From an uncultured Roseobacter sp. (lineage in GTDB: Bacteria; Pseudomonadota; Alphaproteobacteria; Rhodobacterales; Rhodobacteraceae), in contig NZ_CANLKW010000003.1 of the NCBI RefSeq assembly GCF_947491795.1, positions 186,001 through 250,000 on the forward strand: a DNA stretch of 64,000 nucleotides, given 5' to 3'. The translations under genes and the position numbers were made by a program. Below the pieces are notes generated by a model. It was given only the letters and a program-made list of their open reading frames with translations. It was not told where the DNA came from and ran no database searches. How positions within the stretch are numbered: position 1 is the first letter of the stretch; every line of letters starts with the position of its first letter. This document shows positions 51,844-59,957 of the stretch, in pieces.

Positions 51844-54438
51844 CTACCAGTCGTTTCGCTCGTATGTTTCGTTCATTTCGGGGTCCTGCCCGGCATCCGG
51901 GTTATCGGCAATCTCTTCATTGAGCGCGTTTTCGTCTTCTTCATCGCCCGAAGGTCCGCTGTCCGCTGTCTCCACCCAGGATCCTCCGGCCTCTGTGTCA
52001 GAGCCGGCAGCCCATGCATCCTCTTCTGCACTGTTGTTGCCTGACGAAGTGTTTTCGACATCGCCGACATTCAGAACAAAGGGACTGGAACCCGTGACCT
52101 CTTGTCCGTTGAATGCAGTATCTGTGGTAATGACTTCGCCATTGATCCGGCCTTCGAAATCAGGAGGCGGGGCGATTTCCAACAGGTCAAGATCCCAGCC
52201 GGACAAGTCCACTTCTCCGCCGTCAGCAACCGCAACCTTGTCATCGCTCATCAGAATCGTGTCTGCCGGCAACCCTTTGATCACGACGCTGGCCGCGTCC
52301 GACAGCCCCGGGTCATCAAGTTCAACCGCAATCATTCCATTCTGTTCGACGCTCAGATCGTCAGAGGCGGTGACCAGTTCCCGACCATCTGTGCCGGGGC
52401 CTTCCCATTCAAGTTTCAAACCGGCATGCCCGTAATTCTCGAAGTAGCGGATCTCGACTTCATGCGTACCAGGTTCCAGCTCAATCTGCCCGCTTCTTGT
52501 CCGATAGCTGTGCAGGCCATCGTCTGCAACGACCTCTTCGCCATTGATAAACAAGACGACGCCGTCATCTCCGCCCAGAAAGAAATTGTACTCCCCCCCC
52601 TCTGACACATCGATTTCGCCGGTAATGCGGGCGCCGAAAGTGTCATCGTCTCCACCCTCCCAAAAGGAGTTGCGGCTGTTTGTATAGTTGATCTCGCTGA
52701 CAACTTCTTCATGCGTAGGCTCCGAAGACCAGTCGATCTCATCAAGGCGGCCAAGGCGACCATCGACATCAAAGTAGCTGGCGCGAAAGCCGGTTGTCAT
52801 CGCGTTGTCAGGCGCTGGCAGTTCGGCCTGATCAACCTCAAATGTAAGGCTCTTTTCAGTTGTGACCGAAACGCCGCTTTCGGATGTCGTTGTCGTCACC
52901 ACACGCGCCTGCGCCGTCCCGGTAAATTCTACGGGTGTCGTTACAGACAGCATTGAAAGATCGAGCCCGCTGATATCAACGGCGCCGCTTTCATCTGCGG
53001 TCAATACGGTTCCATCCACCTCGACCCGGGTGCCCTCGGGAAGGCCGTCCAGGACGTGCTGCGTCACCACACCATGGCCCGCGCCCTGGTCAAGATCCAG
53101 TGCCAGCGTCAGCGGCATCCCGTTCACAGTCTGCAGATCGTCAAGACCCGGCGCGGTCACCAGTTCGCGGCCGTCTGTTCCAGGGCCTTCCCACTCGAGT
53201 TTCAGACCGGCATGACCGTAGTTCTCAAAGTAGCGGACTTCGATGTGATGGGTGCCCGGTTCAAGCTCAATGTCACCGGAGCGGGTCCGATAGGAATGCA
53301 GCCCGGCATCGGACACGACCTCCTGACCATTCACAAAAAGCACAACGCCATCATCACCGCCCAGATGGAACGTGAATGCACCGCCTTCTTCGACTTCGAT
53401 GTTTCCCGTTATCCTTGCGCCGAAAGTATCCGTATCCCCACCGTCCCAAAAGGAATTGCGACTGTTGGTGTAGTTGATGTCGCCAACGACCTCCTGGTGT
53501 GTGGCCTCTGCAGTCCAGTCGATATCATCCAGATTGCTCAGTCGCTGATCTACGTCAAAATAGCTGGCATGGAACCCACTGCTTCCGCTGAAGTCCGGAA
53601 TGTCGATCACTTCCAGTCCGAAATCCTGCGTCATCGAAAAACCTGACGGCCCCCGGGCCGTCACTTCCAGCGCCAGAGGGCCGGTGTCGTCATCCGAGAA
53701 AACAACACCTTCGCGCAACCGGATCTGGCCACCATCAACTTCGAACCGATCGTCTGAAACTTCAAAAATATAGTCGGAATAGTCTCCGTCACCTGTCAGT
53801 TCCAACTCCCCGACAACAAAACCATCGGTATCCGTCGGAATGCCCATACCGGAAATGGTCAGCCCATCGGGCTCGGGAATCGCGGCAGGCAGTTCAACCT
53901 CAAATGCACGGGTGACAGCCGGGTCGCCATCGACATCAGCAACGATTTCCACACGAACGGGGCCACCGGCGCTGTCCGGGAAATCTGCCTCAGGTGCTAC
54001 CTGTAAACCAAAATCGATGATTTCAAAACGGGCGTCGGACACGGACAACCGGTCAATGCCACCGGCTTCATTTGCGAAATCTGTCAGATCGATCAGTACA
54101 CCCGCCCCGCTTCCGGCGTCGTCAGAGTTTTGAGAGCTGTCAGGTTCTGCTCCAGAACCGCGGTTCTGATCCGACGATGTCGCCTGTGGATCAGGCTGCA
54201 CACCGTTTTCGTCTTCAAACACAGGCGGGGTGGATTGATCAAACCCATCATCACGCGGAGCGCCATTGGCGCTGGCCTGCTCCTGCTCGCCGTAGTGCAG
54301 AGTGCTTCGGGACGTATCTTCCTGCCCTGCGTCAGTGCCTTTAAGCGACTGAACGGCAACCTTTTCTTTGTCCGACGTGGTGTCCTGCTGATGAAGCAGA
54401 ATGCTGTCGTCCTGTGAGTTCTGATCGCTTTCGGCCAT
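51844..54438 (-). CDS. Large acidic protein with two PA14 domains, probable type I secretion substrate
   Basis: An 864-residue, very acidic protein with no Sec signal peptide and no cysteine-rich part. It begins MAESDQNSQDDSILLHQQD and has a low-complexity first 110 residues. A cadherin-like region follows (about 195-285; VVGELELTGDGDYSDYIFEVSDDRFEVDGG in parts). PA14 domain 1 is about 289-431 and PA14 domain 2 about 550-692, nearly identical in places (each with INYTNSRNSFW, GGDDGVVLF and GTDGRELVTA). An acidic tail ends NETYERNDW. No GGxGxD RTX repeats are visible. It is divergent from ABC and HlyD genes, hence the secretion inference. PA14 domains in other proteins bind glycans. Confidence 0.75.
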   Translation of the reverse strand: MAESDQNSQDDSILLHQQDTTSDKEKVAVQSLKGTDAGQEDTSRSTLHYGEQEQASANGAPRDDGFDQSTPPVFEDENGVQPDPQATSSDQNRGSGAEPDSSQNSDDAGSGAGVLIDLTDFANEAGGIDRLSVSDARFEIIDFGLQVAPEADFPDSAGGPVRVEIVADVDGDPAVTRAFEVELPAAIPEPDGLTISGMGIPTDTDGFVVGELELTGDGDYSDYIFEVSDDRFEVDGGQIRLREGVVFSDDDTGPLALEVTARGPSGFSMTQDFGLEVIDIPDFSGSSGFHASYFDVDQRLSNLDDIDWTAEATHQEVVGDINYTNSRNSFWDGGDTDTFGARITGNIEVEEGGAFTFHLGGDDGVVLFVNGQEVVSDAGLHSYRTRSGDIELEPGTHHIEVRYFENYGHAGLKLEWEGPGTDGRELVTAPGLDDLQTVNGMPLTLALDLDQGAGHGVVTQHVLDGLPEGTRVEVDGTVLTADESGAVDISGLDLSMLSVTTPVEFTGTAQARVVTTTTSESGVSVTTEKSLTFEVDQAELPAPDNAMTTGFRASYFDVDGRLGRLDEIDWSSEPTHEEVVSEINYTNSRNSFWEGGDDDTFGARITGEIDVSEGGEYNFFLGGDDGVVLFINGEEVVADDGLHSYRTRSGQIELEPGTHEVEIRYFENYGHAGLKLEWEGPGTDGRELVTASDDLSVEQNGMIAVELDDPGLSDAASVVIKGLPADTILMSDDKVAVADGGEVDLSGWDLDLLEIAPPPDFEGRINGEVITTDTAFNGQEVTGSSPFVLNVGDVENTSSGNNSAEEDAWAAGSDTEAGGSWVETADSGPSGDEEDENALNEEIADNPDAGQDPEMNETYERNDW
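52363..52791 (-). repeat. PA14 repeat copy 2 (within the PA14 protein gene)
   Basis: Encodes residues about 550-692. It is the second copy of a 143-residue unit whose start is 783 bp from that of copy 1. The protein match is very high (ASYFDVD, INYTNSRNSFW, ELEPGTH, RYFENYGHAGLKLEWEGPG), while third codon positions differ often, so this is an old duplication kept by selection. Confidence 0.8.
53146..53574 (-). repeat. PA14 repeat copy 1 (within the PA14 protein gene)
   Basis: Encodes residues about 289-431, the first copy of the duplicated PA14 unit. A beta-rich linker of roughly 118 residues (about 432-549) separates it from copy 2; a shorter related linker follows copy 2. Confidence 0.8.
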
Positions 54439-54617
54439 TGTCGCATCTCCCTGAGCAGCGTGCAGACCATAGTCAGAACGGCATAATAAATCACTTCAAA
54501 TAAAAACTTTAAGCAACTGTTTTTATTAAAATACTATCCAAATTTCGCAATGGGTAAATGGTTTGATAATGACCATGGTTTATCCGTTCCTCGGGGATGG
54601 CAGGAGGTGCGCAGGGC

Positions 54618-56330
54618 GTGCGAAAATCAACAGTCATGAATGGGAACATTGTTCGGCCGCCAAGGCTCGGTGCACCGGTTATCGTCACATCACTGTGCGT
54701 TAACCTGCTCGCACTCGCGCTGCCACTGGTTGTGCTGCAGGTGTTTGACCGGGTTATTCCGTTCGAATCCTATTCGACGCTCAGCCTGCTGTTCATCGGC
54801 CTGTGTATCGTTGCCGTTCTTGACTTTGCCCTCAAGTGGGCCCGGCTTATTCTGCTGGGACATGAAGGCGAGAAATTTGAGCTTGATCTGGGCGAACGGT
54901 TTTTGGACAGATCTCTGAACGCTGACCCCTCTGCCTACGACAAGTCATCTACCGGTGATCATCTGGAGCGTCTGAACGCGCTTGCCCAGCTCAGGGATTA
55001 CTATTGCGGGCAGGGTCGTCTTTCTGCAATCGACCTCCCATTCTCTGGAATTTTTATTGTCATGATCGCTCTGATTGGCGGTTGGCTGGTTCTCGTACCT
55101 CTCACTGGCCTGGCACTGCTTTACGCGTTCAAATTCGTACTGCAGCGCGCCCAGGCGCCGGTTTTTGAAAAGCGGAAATCGTTGGACGGGCGTCGGTACT
55201 CCTTTCTCATTGAGTGTCTGTCCCAGATCATGACGGTCAAAGCCGACACTATGGAACCGCAACTCCTGCGCAGATATGAGGTTTTGCAAAACCAGTCGGT
55301 CGATATCAGTGAAAAACTGATCAGGCTGTCCGGCCTGTCGCAGTCGTTTGGCGCACTCTTTTCACAGGCCGCAGTGGCCGCAACGGGTCTTTTCGGTGCC
55401 TACCTGGTCATCAACGGTCAGATTGGTGTTGCAGAGCTTGCAGCGTGTATGCTGCTGAACGGTCGGACGGTTCAGCCGCTGCTGAAAATGCTGAGCCATT
55501 GGGCACAGTCTGAAAGTGTTGAAGCCGCGCTTGCCAGGGTCAACGAAACAGGAAATCTGCCACAGCGCACCAAAAGAGCGCGACCTGACGGCCCTCTCAA
55601 AGGTCACCTGGTTTTTGACACCGTAAGTGCCAGACCAAATGCCGATGGTAAAAGACCATTCTCAGATGTGAATCTGGACGCGCAGCCTGGTGGGATCATC
55701 AGCGTACTGGGTTCTGCAGGAACTGCCCGGGAAACCTTCATGCGTATGATCCTAAGCGAGGAGATGCCCGAGTCCGGTCACATAAGTCTTGACGGTCGGC
55801 CTGTAGAAGAATTCAGCGAAGCACGCGGACACGGGGGTATTGTTTTTCTGGATCAGAACCCGGTCATGTTCTCGGGCACTCTTCTGGAAAACATTTCCTG
55901 TTTTGGCGAAGGCGAGGCAATTGCCCGAAGCCTGGAATACTCCGCTCTGCTTGGCCTCGAAAAGACCGTTCACCGCATGCCAATGGGCTACAATACCGTG
56001 ATCGGTCCGGTGGGAGAGATCGCCTCCAGCCTTGCCCTGATGCAGACGGTTGCCCTGGTACGCGCATTGTCACTGGAACCAGCCGTACTGCTCATGAATG
56101 ATGCCACGTCGGCGATGGACGACCGTGCTGTAAGACGGCTCGTTGACTGCCTGCAGTCATTGCGTGGAAAAACGACGATTGTTCTGTCGTCAGGCCAGGC
56201 AATGCTCAATGACATCGCGGATCAGTCCATTCTGCTCGCCGACACGCGCGACCAGGACTTCAGCCTTTGGGACGAAGACGCCGAACTGGACAGTTCGTCA
56301 CAGATCCGTATCAGCAGCAGGAGCGCGTGA
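54618..56330 (+). CDS. Type I secretion ABC protein 1, nucleotide-binding domain degenerate
   Basis: A 570-residue ABC exporter half-molecule. The transmembrane domain (1-300) starts after a short N-terminus, with LVVLQVFDRVIPFESYSTL typical of type I secretion ABC proteins. The nucleotide domain (about 330-560) is degenerate. Walker A reads GSAGTARETF in place of GxxGxGKST, the signature reads IASSLALMQ in place of LSGGQ, Walker B ends LLMNDATSAMD (N-D for D-E) and the switch His is replaced (VLSSGQ). The Q-loop Gln and D-loop remain. The GTG start has AGGAGG ten bases upstream; an ATG at 54636 is an alternative. The stop overlaps the next start. Confidence 0.82.
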   Translation: MRKSTVMNGNIVRPPRLGAPVIVTSLCVNLLALALPLVVLQVFDRVIPFESYSTLSLLFIGLCIVAVLDFALKWARLILLGHEGEKFELDLGERFLDRSLNADPSAYDKSSTGDHLERLNALAQLRDYYCGQGRLSAIDLPFSGIFIVMIALIGGWLVLVPLTGLALLYAFKFVLQRAQAPVFEKRKSLDGRRYSFLIECLSQIMTVKADTMEPQLLRRYEVLQNQSVDISEKLIRLSGLSQSFGALFSQAAVAATGLFGAYLVINGQIGVAELAACMLLNGRTVQPLLKMLSHWAQSESVEAALARVNETGNLPQRTKRARPDGPLKGHLVFDTVSARPNADGKRPFSDVNLDAQPGGIISVLGSAGTARETFMRMILSEEMPESGHISLDGRPVEEFSEARGHGGIVFLDQNPVMFSGTLLENISCFGEGEAIARSLEYSALLGLEKTVHRMPMGYNTVIGPVGEIASSLALMQTVALVRALSLEPAVLLMNDATSAMDDRAVRRLVDCLQSLRGKTTIVLSSGQAMLNDIADQSILLADTRDQDFSLWDEDAELDSSSQIRISSRSA

Positions 56331-58420
56331 TGGAACTCTCAGTTCACCCCGGCCTCGGCCTCCTCCAGCGCCTTATGATGGCAGCAGGATGGCACAGCAG
56401 CCACCGCAACCTGACCGAAGCTGCACCGCATCTGGCCGCCGAAATTTCGGCCAATGAACTGCTCGCGACACTCGAAAACCTGAACGTTCCTGTTTCCAAA
56501 GCAAAAACCAGACCTGACAAAATAACTCCTGACGACTGCCCCGCCCTCTTTGTCGAGAAATCAGGGCACCTTTACGGAATTCTGGACGCACGTGATGGCA
56601 GTCTGCTGACCTTCGCCGCCGGCGACAGTGAGCCTGTCTGGCGGGCCAGGGACGCCGGAACCGGAACGCTTGTGCGGATTGAACGTTTTGCTTCCTCCGA
56701 TGAAACGGATGTACAGGATGATTTCCGAACCATCACATCCGGTTTCGGGGGGCTGATGCCCGGCCTAGTCCTCGCCTCTTTCATGACCAATCTGATGGGG
56801 CTTGCGACACCCCTGATGATCATGATGATCTATGACCGGGTCATCCCGGCAAGCACGGTGCCTCTTGTGGTTTCGCTCGCCGCTGCGGCCGCTCTGGTGC
56901 TTGCGGCAGATGCCGGTTTCCGCATCGCGAGGTCCCGCGCCGTTTCCTATATGGGTAAAACGGTCGAGCACCGGCTTGGCCTTGCGCTTTTTCGCAAACT
57001 GATGTCGCTGCCGACGGATCAGATCCAGAGCTCCGAAGTCGACCAGCAGATTGCACGGTTCAAACAGTTTGAAGGACTGCGCGATCTGTTTTCAGGTCAG
57101 ATCATGATGACCCTGCTGGATATGCCGTTCATCCTGATTTTCCTGGGGCTCATTTTTTATCTCGCACCGCCTGTGGGCTTTCTGGTGATCGGGCTGATGG
57201 TCGTTTTTGCACTTGCCATCTGGATCACGCTGCCGGTGCTGGAAACGCTGAACGCGCAGGCCGCAAGGGTCAAAGCGCGGCATCAGAAGCTTATGTTTGA
57301 AACCGTGAAACTGCAGCGCAACATCTACAGGCTGGGGCTGGGCGAATACTGGCAGCAGAAAAACGCAGCCATCGCCGGGGAATCTGCGTCAGCCTCAAGG
57401 ATCGCGCGGCGGTTTCAGCTGTTGTGCCAGACATTCGGGCAAAGCCTGATGATGGTTGCGGGTGTTGGTGCGATTGTCCTTGGCACGGTTTCGGCGATGC
57501 AGGGAGATATGACTTTCGGTGCTCTGATCGCGGTCATGGCTCTGGTCTGGAAGGTCCTGACCCCGCTGCAGTCCATCTATTCAAACGCGTCCCAACTGGC
57601 CGGTTTTCTGCGTAGCCGCAAACAGATTGACCGCGTTCTGGCGATGCCTCAGGAAACTGTACGGGGTGCTGCATCCTCTCATCAGAAAACCTTTGAGGGT
57701 AAAATCTCCATGTCCGGTGTCACGCATCGTTTCCCGGATGCAGCGGACCCGGTAATTTCCCAGGTATCGCTGGATATCCCCGCAGGGTCTCTGGTTACCA
57801 TTTCCGGCAACAGCAGCAGCGGCAAGACCACCCTGATGGAAATGATGATGGGGCTGCGCACCCCTCTGATCGGATCTGTTCAGCTGGATGGTATGGATGT
57901 GCGCCAGATACCTGTTGATGACCTGAGGCAGGCATTCAGTTATGCCCGCAAAAAACCCGACGTCTTTCACGGCACCCTGCTCCAGAATTTCAGGCTGGCC
58001 GCGCCGACCGTTGGTGAAGATGACATTCACCGGATGATTTCAGTGATGAACCTGGACGAAGACCTCGCTGCTTTACCCGAGGGGCTGAACACCCGTCTGA
58101 CGGAAAAATTCAGACGATCACTGCCGTCATCTGCATCGCGTGGATTTGCGCTGGTCCGAACATTTATCCGACCTGCGCGGGTCTACCTGCTCAACGACCC
58201 GGACGCAGGTCTCGATTATCTGCGCAAAGAAGCTCTGATCGCGCATCTGCAGGAAATTCGGGGCAGTCATACTGTGGTCGTGGCATCTAACGATCCCGAC
58301 TACATCCGCCTGGCAGACCGATGCATTTACATGTCAGCAGGCCGGATCACCGCAAACGACAAAGGTGCTGACGGCCGCCGCAAGGTTACGGCTCTTATCG
58401 CAGCGAACAAGGAAACCTGA
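56330..58420 (+). CDS. Type I secretion ABC protein 2, with C39-like N-terminal domain
   Basis: A 696-residue ABC exporter. The N-terminal about 125 residues resemble the C39-peptidase-like domain of HlyB/LapB-type transporters (LENLNVPVSKAKTRPDKITPDDCPALFVEKSGHLYGIL, in pieces), without a recognisable catalytic Cys-His pair. The transmembrane domain (about 150-420) includes LATPLMIMMIYDRVIPASTVPLV. In the nucleotide domain Walker A is intact (SGNSSSGKTTL). The Q-loop (ARKKPDVF), signature (LPSSASRG), Walker B (YLLNDPDAGLD) and switch His (ASNDPD) are all altered. It overlaps ABC protein 1 by one base (TGATG). The two probably form a heterodimer. Confidence 0.85.
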   Translation: MELSVHPGLGLLQRLMMAAGWHSSHRNLTEAAPHLAAEISANELLATLENLNVPVSKAKTRPDKITPDDCPALFVEKSGHLYGILDARDGSLLTFAAGDSEPVWRARDAGTGTLVRIERFASSDETDVQDDFRTITSGFGGLMPGLVLASFMTNLMGLATPLMIMMIYDRVIPASTVPLVVSLAAAAALVLAADAGFRIARSRAVSYMGKTVEHRLGLALFRKLMSLPTDQIQSSEVDQQIARFKQFEGLRDLFSGQIMMTLLDMPFILIFLGLIFYLAPPVGFLVIGLMVVFALAIWITLPVLETLNAQAARVKARHQKLMFETVKLQRNIYRLGLGEYWQQKNAAIAGESASASRIARRFQLLCQTFGQSLMMVAGVGAIVLGTVSAMQGDMTFGALIAVMALVWKVLTPLQSIYSNASQLAGFLRSRKQIDRVLAMPQETVRGAASSHQKTFEGKISMSGVTHRFPDAADPVISQVSLDIPAGSLVTISGNSSSGKTTLMEMMMGLRTPLIGSVQLDGMDVRQIPVDDLRQAFSYARKKPDVFHGTLLQNFRLAAPTVGEDDIHRMISVMNLDEDLAALPEGLNTRLTEKFRRSLPSSASRGFALVRTFIRPARVYLLNDPDAGLDYLRKEALIAHLQEIRGSHTVVVASNDPDYIRLADRCIYMSAGRITANDKGADGRRKVTALIAANKET

Positions 58421-58421
58421 C

Positions 58422-59747
58422 ATGCCAGGACACTCGACAGAACCTCACAGGCCCGGTGTTTTCGAGCAGAAAAAACTGCGTGAAAAGTCCCATGCGCCCC
58501 GCATTTCCTCGATGGTAGCATATACACTCAGCGCGTTCATTGCCGGCGCTGTAGCAGTTGCCATGACAACAACCATCCCTGAGCTTGCCCGTGCTCCCGG
58601 AGAAATCACCACCGCTGGCCGGGCCCATCAGGTGGAAAGCATCAATGGCGGCATCGTGCAAAATGTCCACGTCCGTGAGGGCCAGACTGTTGCGCAAGGG
58701 CAAATCCTCGCCAGTCTTGTCTCTCCGGAGCTGGACAGAAACATCAGGGCCGTTCAACAACAGATCACTGCGATGAATTCGCGGGTCGAAACCCTCGAAA
58801 GCATCCTTGAATATCTTGATCGTCCCGACGGAGAAGCGGCACTGAGCCCGGTACAGGCGACGGATGTCCGCGACTATGCCCGTTCTCGTGTCTGGTTGCA
58901 TGATCTTCAGAAGGAGATTTCTCAGGCGCGGGCGGAAAGTCTGAAGAATATTATTACCGAGTTGGAAGCCGCGCAGACTTTGATGGCAGGCAGAGTACGC
59001 GAGAAGGAAATTTCGGTCGAACGGTTGAGCCAATTGTTCGATTCCGGCAGTATCACAAGAGTCCGGCTCGAAGCCGAGCAGCAGTCACTCGACGAATTGC
59101 GCGGCAGGCTGATTGATGCCGGGATCGAGCTGGCCACCAACAAGGCGAACTATGCAGAGATCAGAGATAAACCTCTTGAGAGCGATCTGGCCCTGCGAGA
59201 GCAGACGCTGACCGAGTTGTTCGGTCTGCAACAGGAGACCGATCAGTTAAACACACGCCTTTCGACCCTTGAGACACAACGACAGGAACTGTTGATACGC
59301 GCTCCTGTTGCCGGTGCCATCCAGGCCGTCGATTTCCCAAAAACGGGAGAGGTTATCGAAGCCGGCAGCACACTGTTTGAACTGATAAACACCGATGAGA
59401 ACCTTATTGCGGAGCTTCGGGTCGGAGAAGCGGACATCGGCCACATTCAGGTAGGTGATCACGTGTCTCTTAAACTGACTACCTACGATTCACGCAGGTA
59501 CGGCGAAATCACTGGTCGCATTGAAAGCCTGTCTCCCAATGTCGTTACAGATCCAACTGACGGATCGACTTTCTTCCGCGGTGTTGTGGCGCTGGATACA
59601 CTGACGATTGGCCAGGGCGATCTGGAGCGGCCCGTCCGTGTCGGCATGGCCGGCGTCGCAGAGGTGGTGACTGACGAGCGGAGTATGATGGCCTACCTTG
59701 CAAAGCCGGTTTACCGGTCCCTCGAAAGCGCATTTGGTGAAAGATAA
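58422..59747 (+). CDS. HlyD-family membrane fusion protein
   Basis: A 441-residue periplasmic adaptor. A cytoplasmic N-terminus is followed by one membrane anchor (MVAYTLSAFIAGAVAVAMTTTIP, about 30-52). Then comes the first lipoyl half (GEITTAGRAHQVESINGGIVQNVHVREGQTVAQGQ), long coiled coils (about 105-290), the second lipoyl half (LLIRAPVAGAIQAVDFPKTGEVIEAGSTLFEL) and the C-terminal beta domain (VGDHVSLKLTTYDSRRYGEITG). It begins 1 bp after the ABC protein 2 stop. No TolC-type outer-membrane gene is present here, so the channel must be encoded elsewhere. Confidence 0.9.
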   Translation: MPGHSTEPHRPGVFEQKKLREKSHAPRISSMVAYTLSAFIAGAVAVAMTTTIPELARAPGEITTAGRAHQVESINGGIVQNVHVREGQTVAQGQILASLVSPELDRNIRAVQQQITAMNSRVETLESILEYLDRPDGEAALSPVQATDVRDYARSRVWLHDLQKEISQARAESLKNIITELEAAQTLMAGRVREKEISVERLSQLFDSGSITRVRLEAEQQSLDELRGRLIDAGIELATNKANYAEIRDKPLESDLALREQTLTELFGLQQETDQLNTRLSTLETQRQELLIRAPVAGAIQAVDFPKTGEVIEAGSTLFELINTDENLIAELRVGEADIGHIQVGDHVSLKLTTYDSRRYGEITGRIESLSPNVVTDPTDGSTFFRGVVALDTLTIGQGDLERPVRVGMAGVAEVVTDERSMMAYLAKPVYRSLESAFGER

Positions 59748-59957
59748 AAATCGGGTTGTTTGAGACATCGGGCATTTTACGGCATCAAAAAGAATGCATT
59801 GCCCGTTTCAGACAAAATCGGTGAAGGCTGCTCCCGCAATCTGATCACAGGTATGGCCAGCGTTCATTCTTATCCAACCGAATACTGTGTTCCAAAGCAC
59901 GCATTTGGTACCAGTTTCGTTCAGCGCAACAATGAAAACAGACCCTCCATGCGCCTT

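Noticed and set aside
51550..52044. Plus-strand open frame in the gap before the PA14 gene
   Set aside because: No ribosome site, no recognisable motif, and half of it lies antisense to the PA14 coding sequence.
54535..54557. CTATCC and GGGTA elements upstream of the secretion ABC genes
   Set aside because: The spacer is 12 bases, not 4, so it does not match the EPS-box geometry.
59870..59885. EPS-box-like sequence TTATCC-AACC-GAATAC
   Set aside because: It lies between convergent gene ends, not before a start codon, and one arm is imperfect; a chance match is likely.
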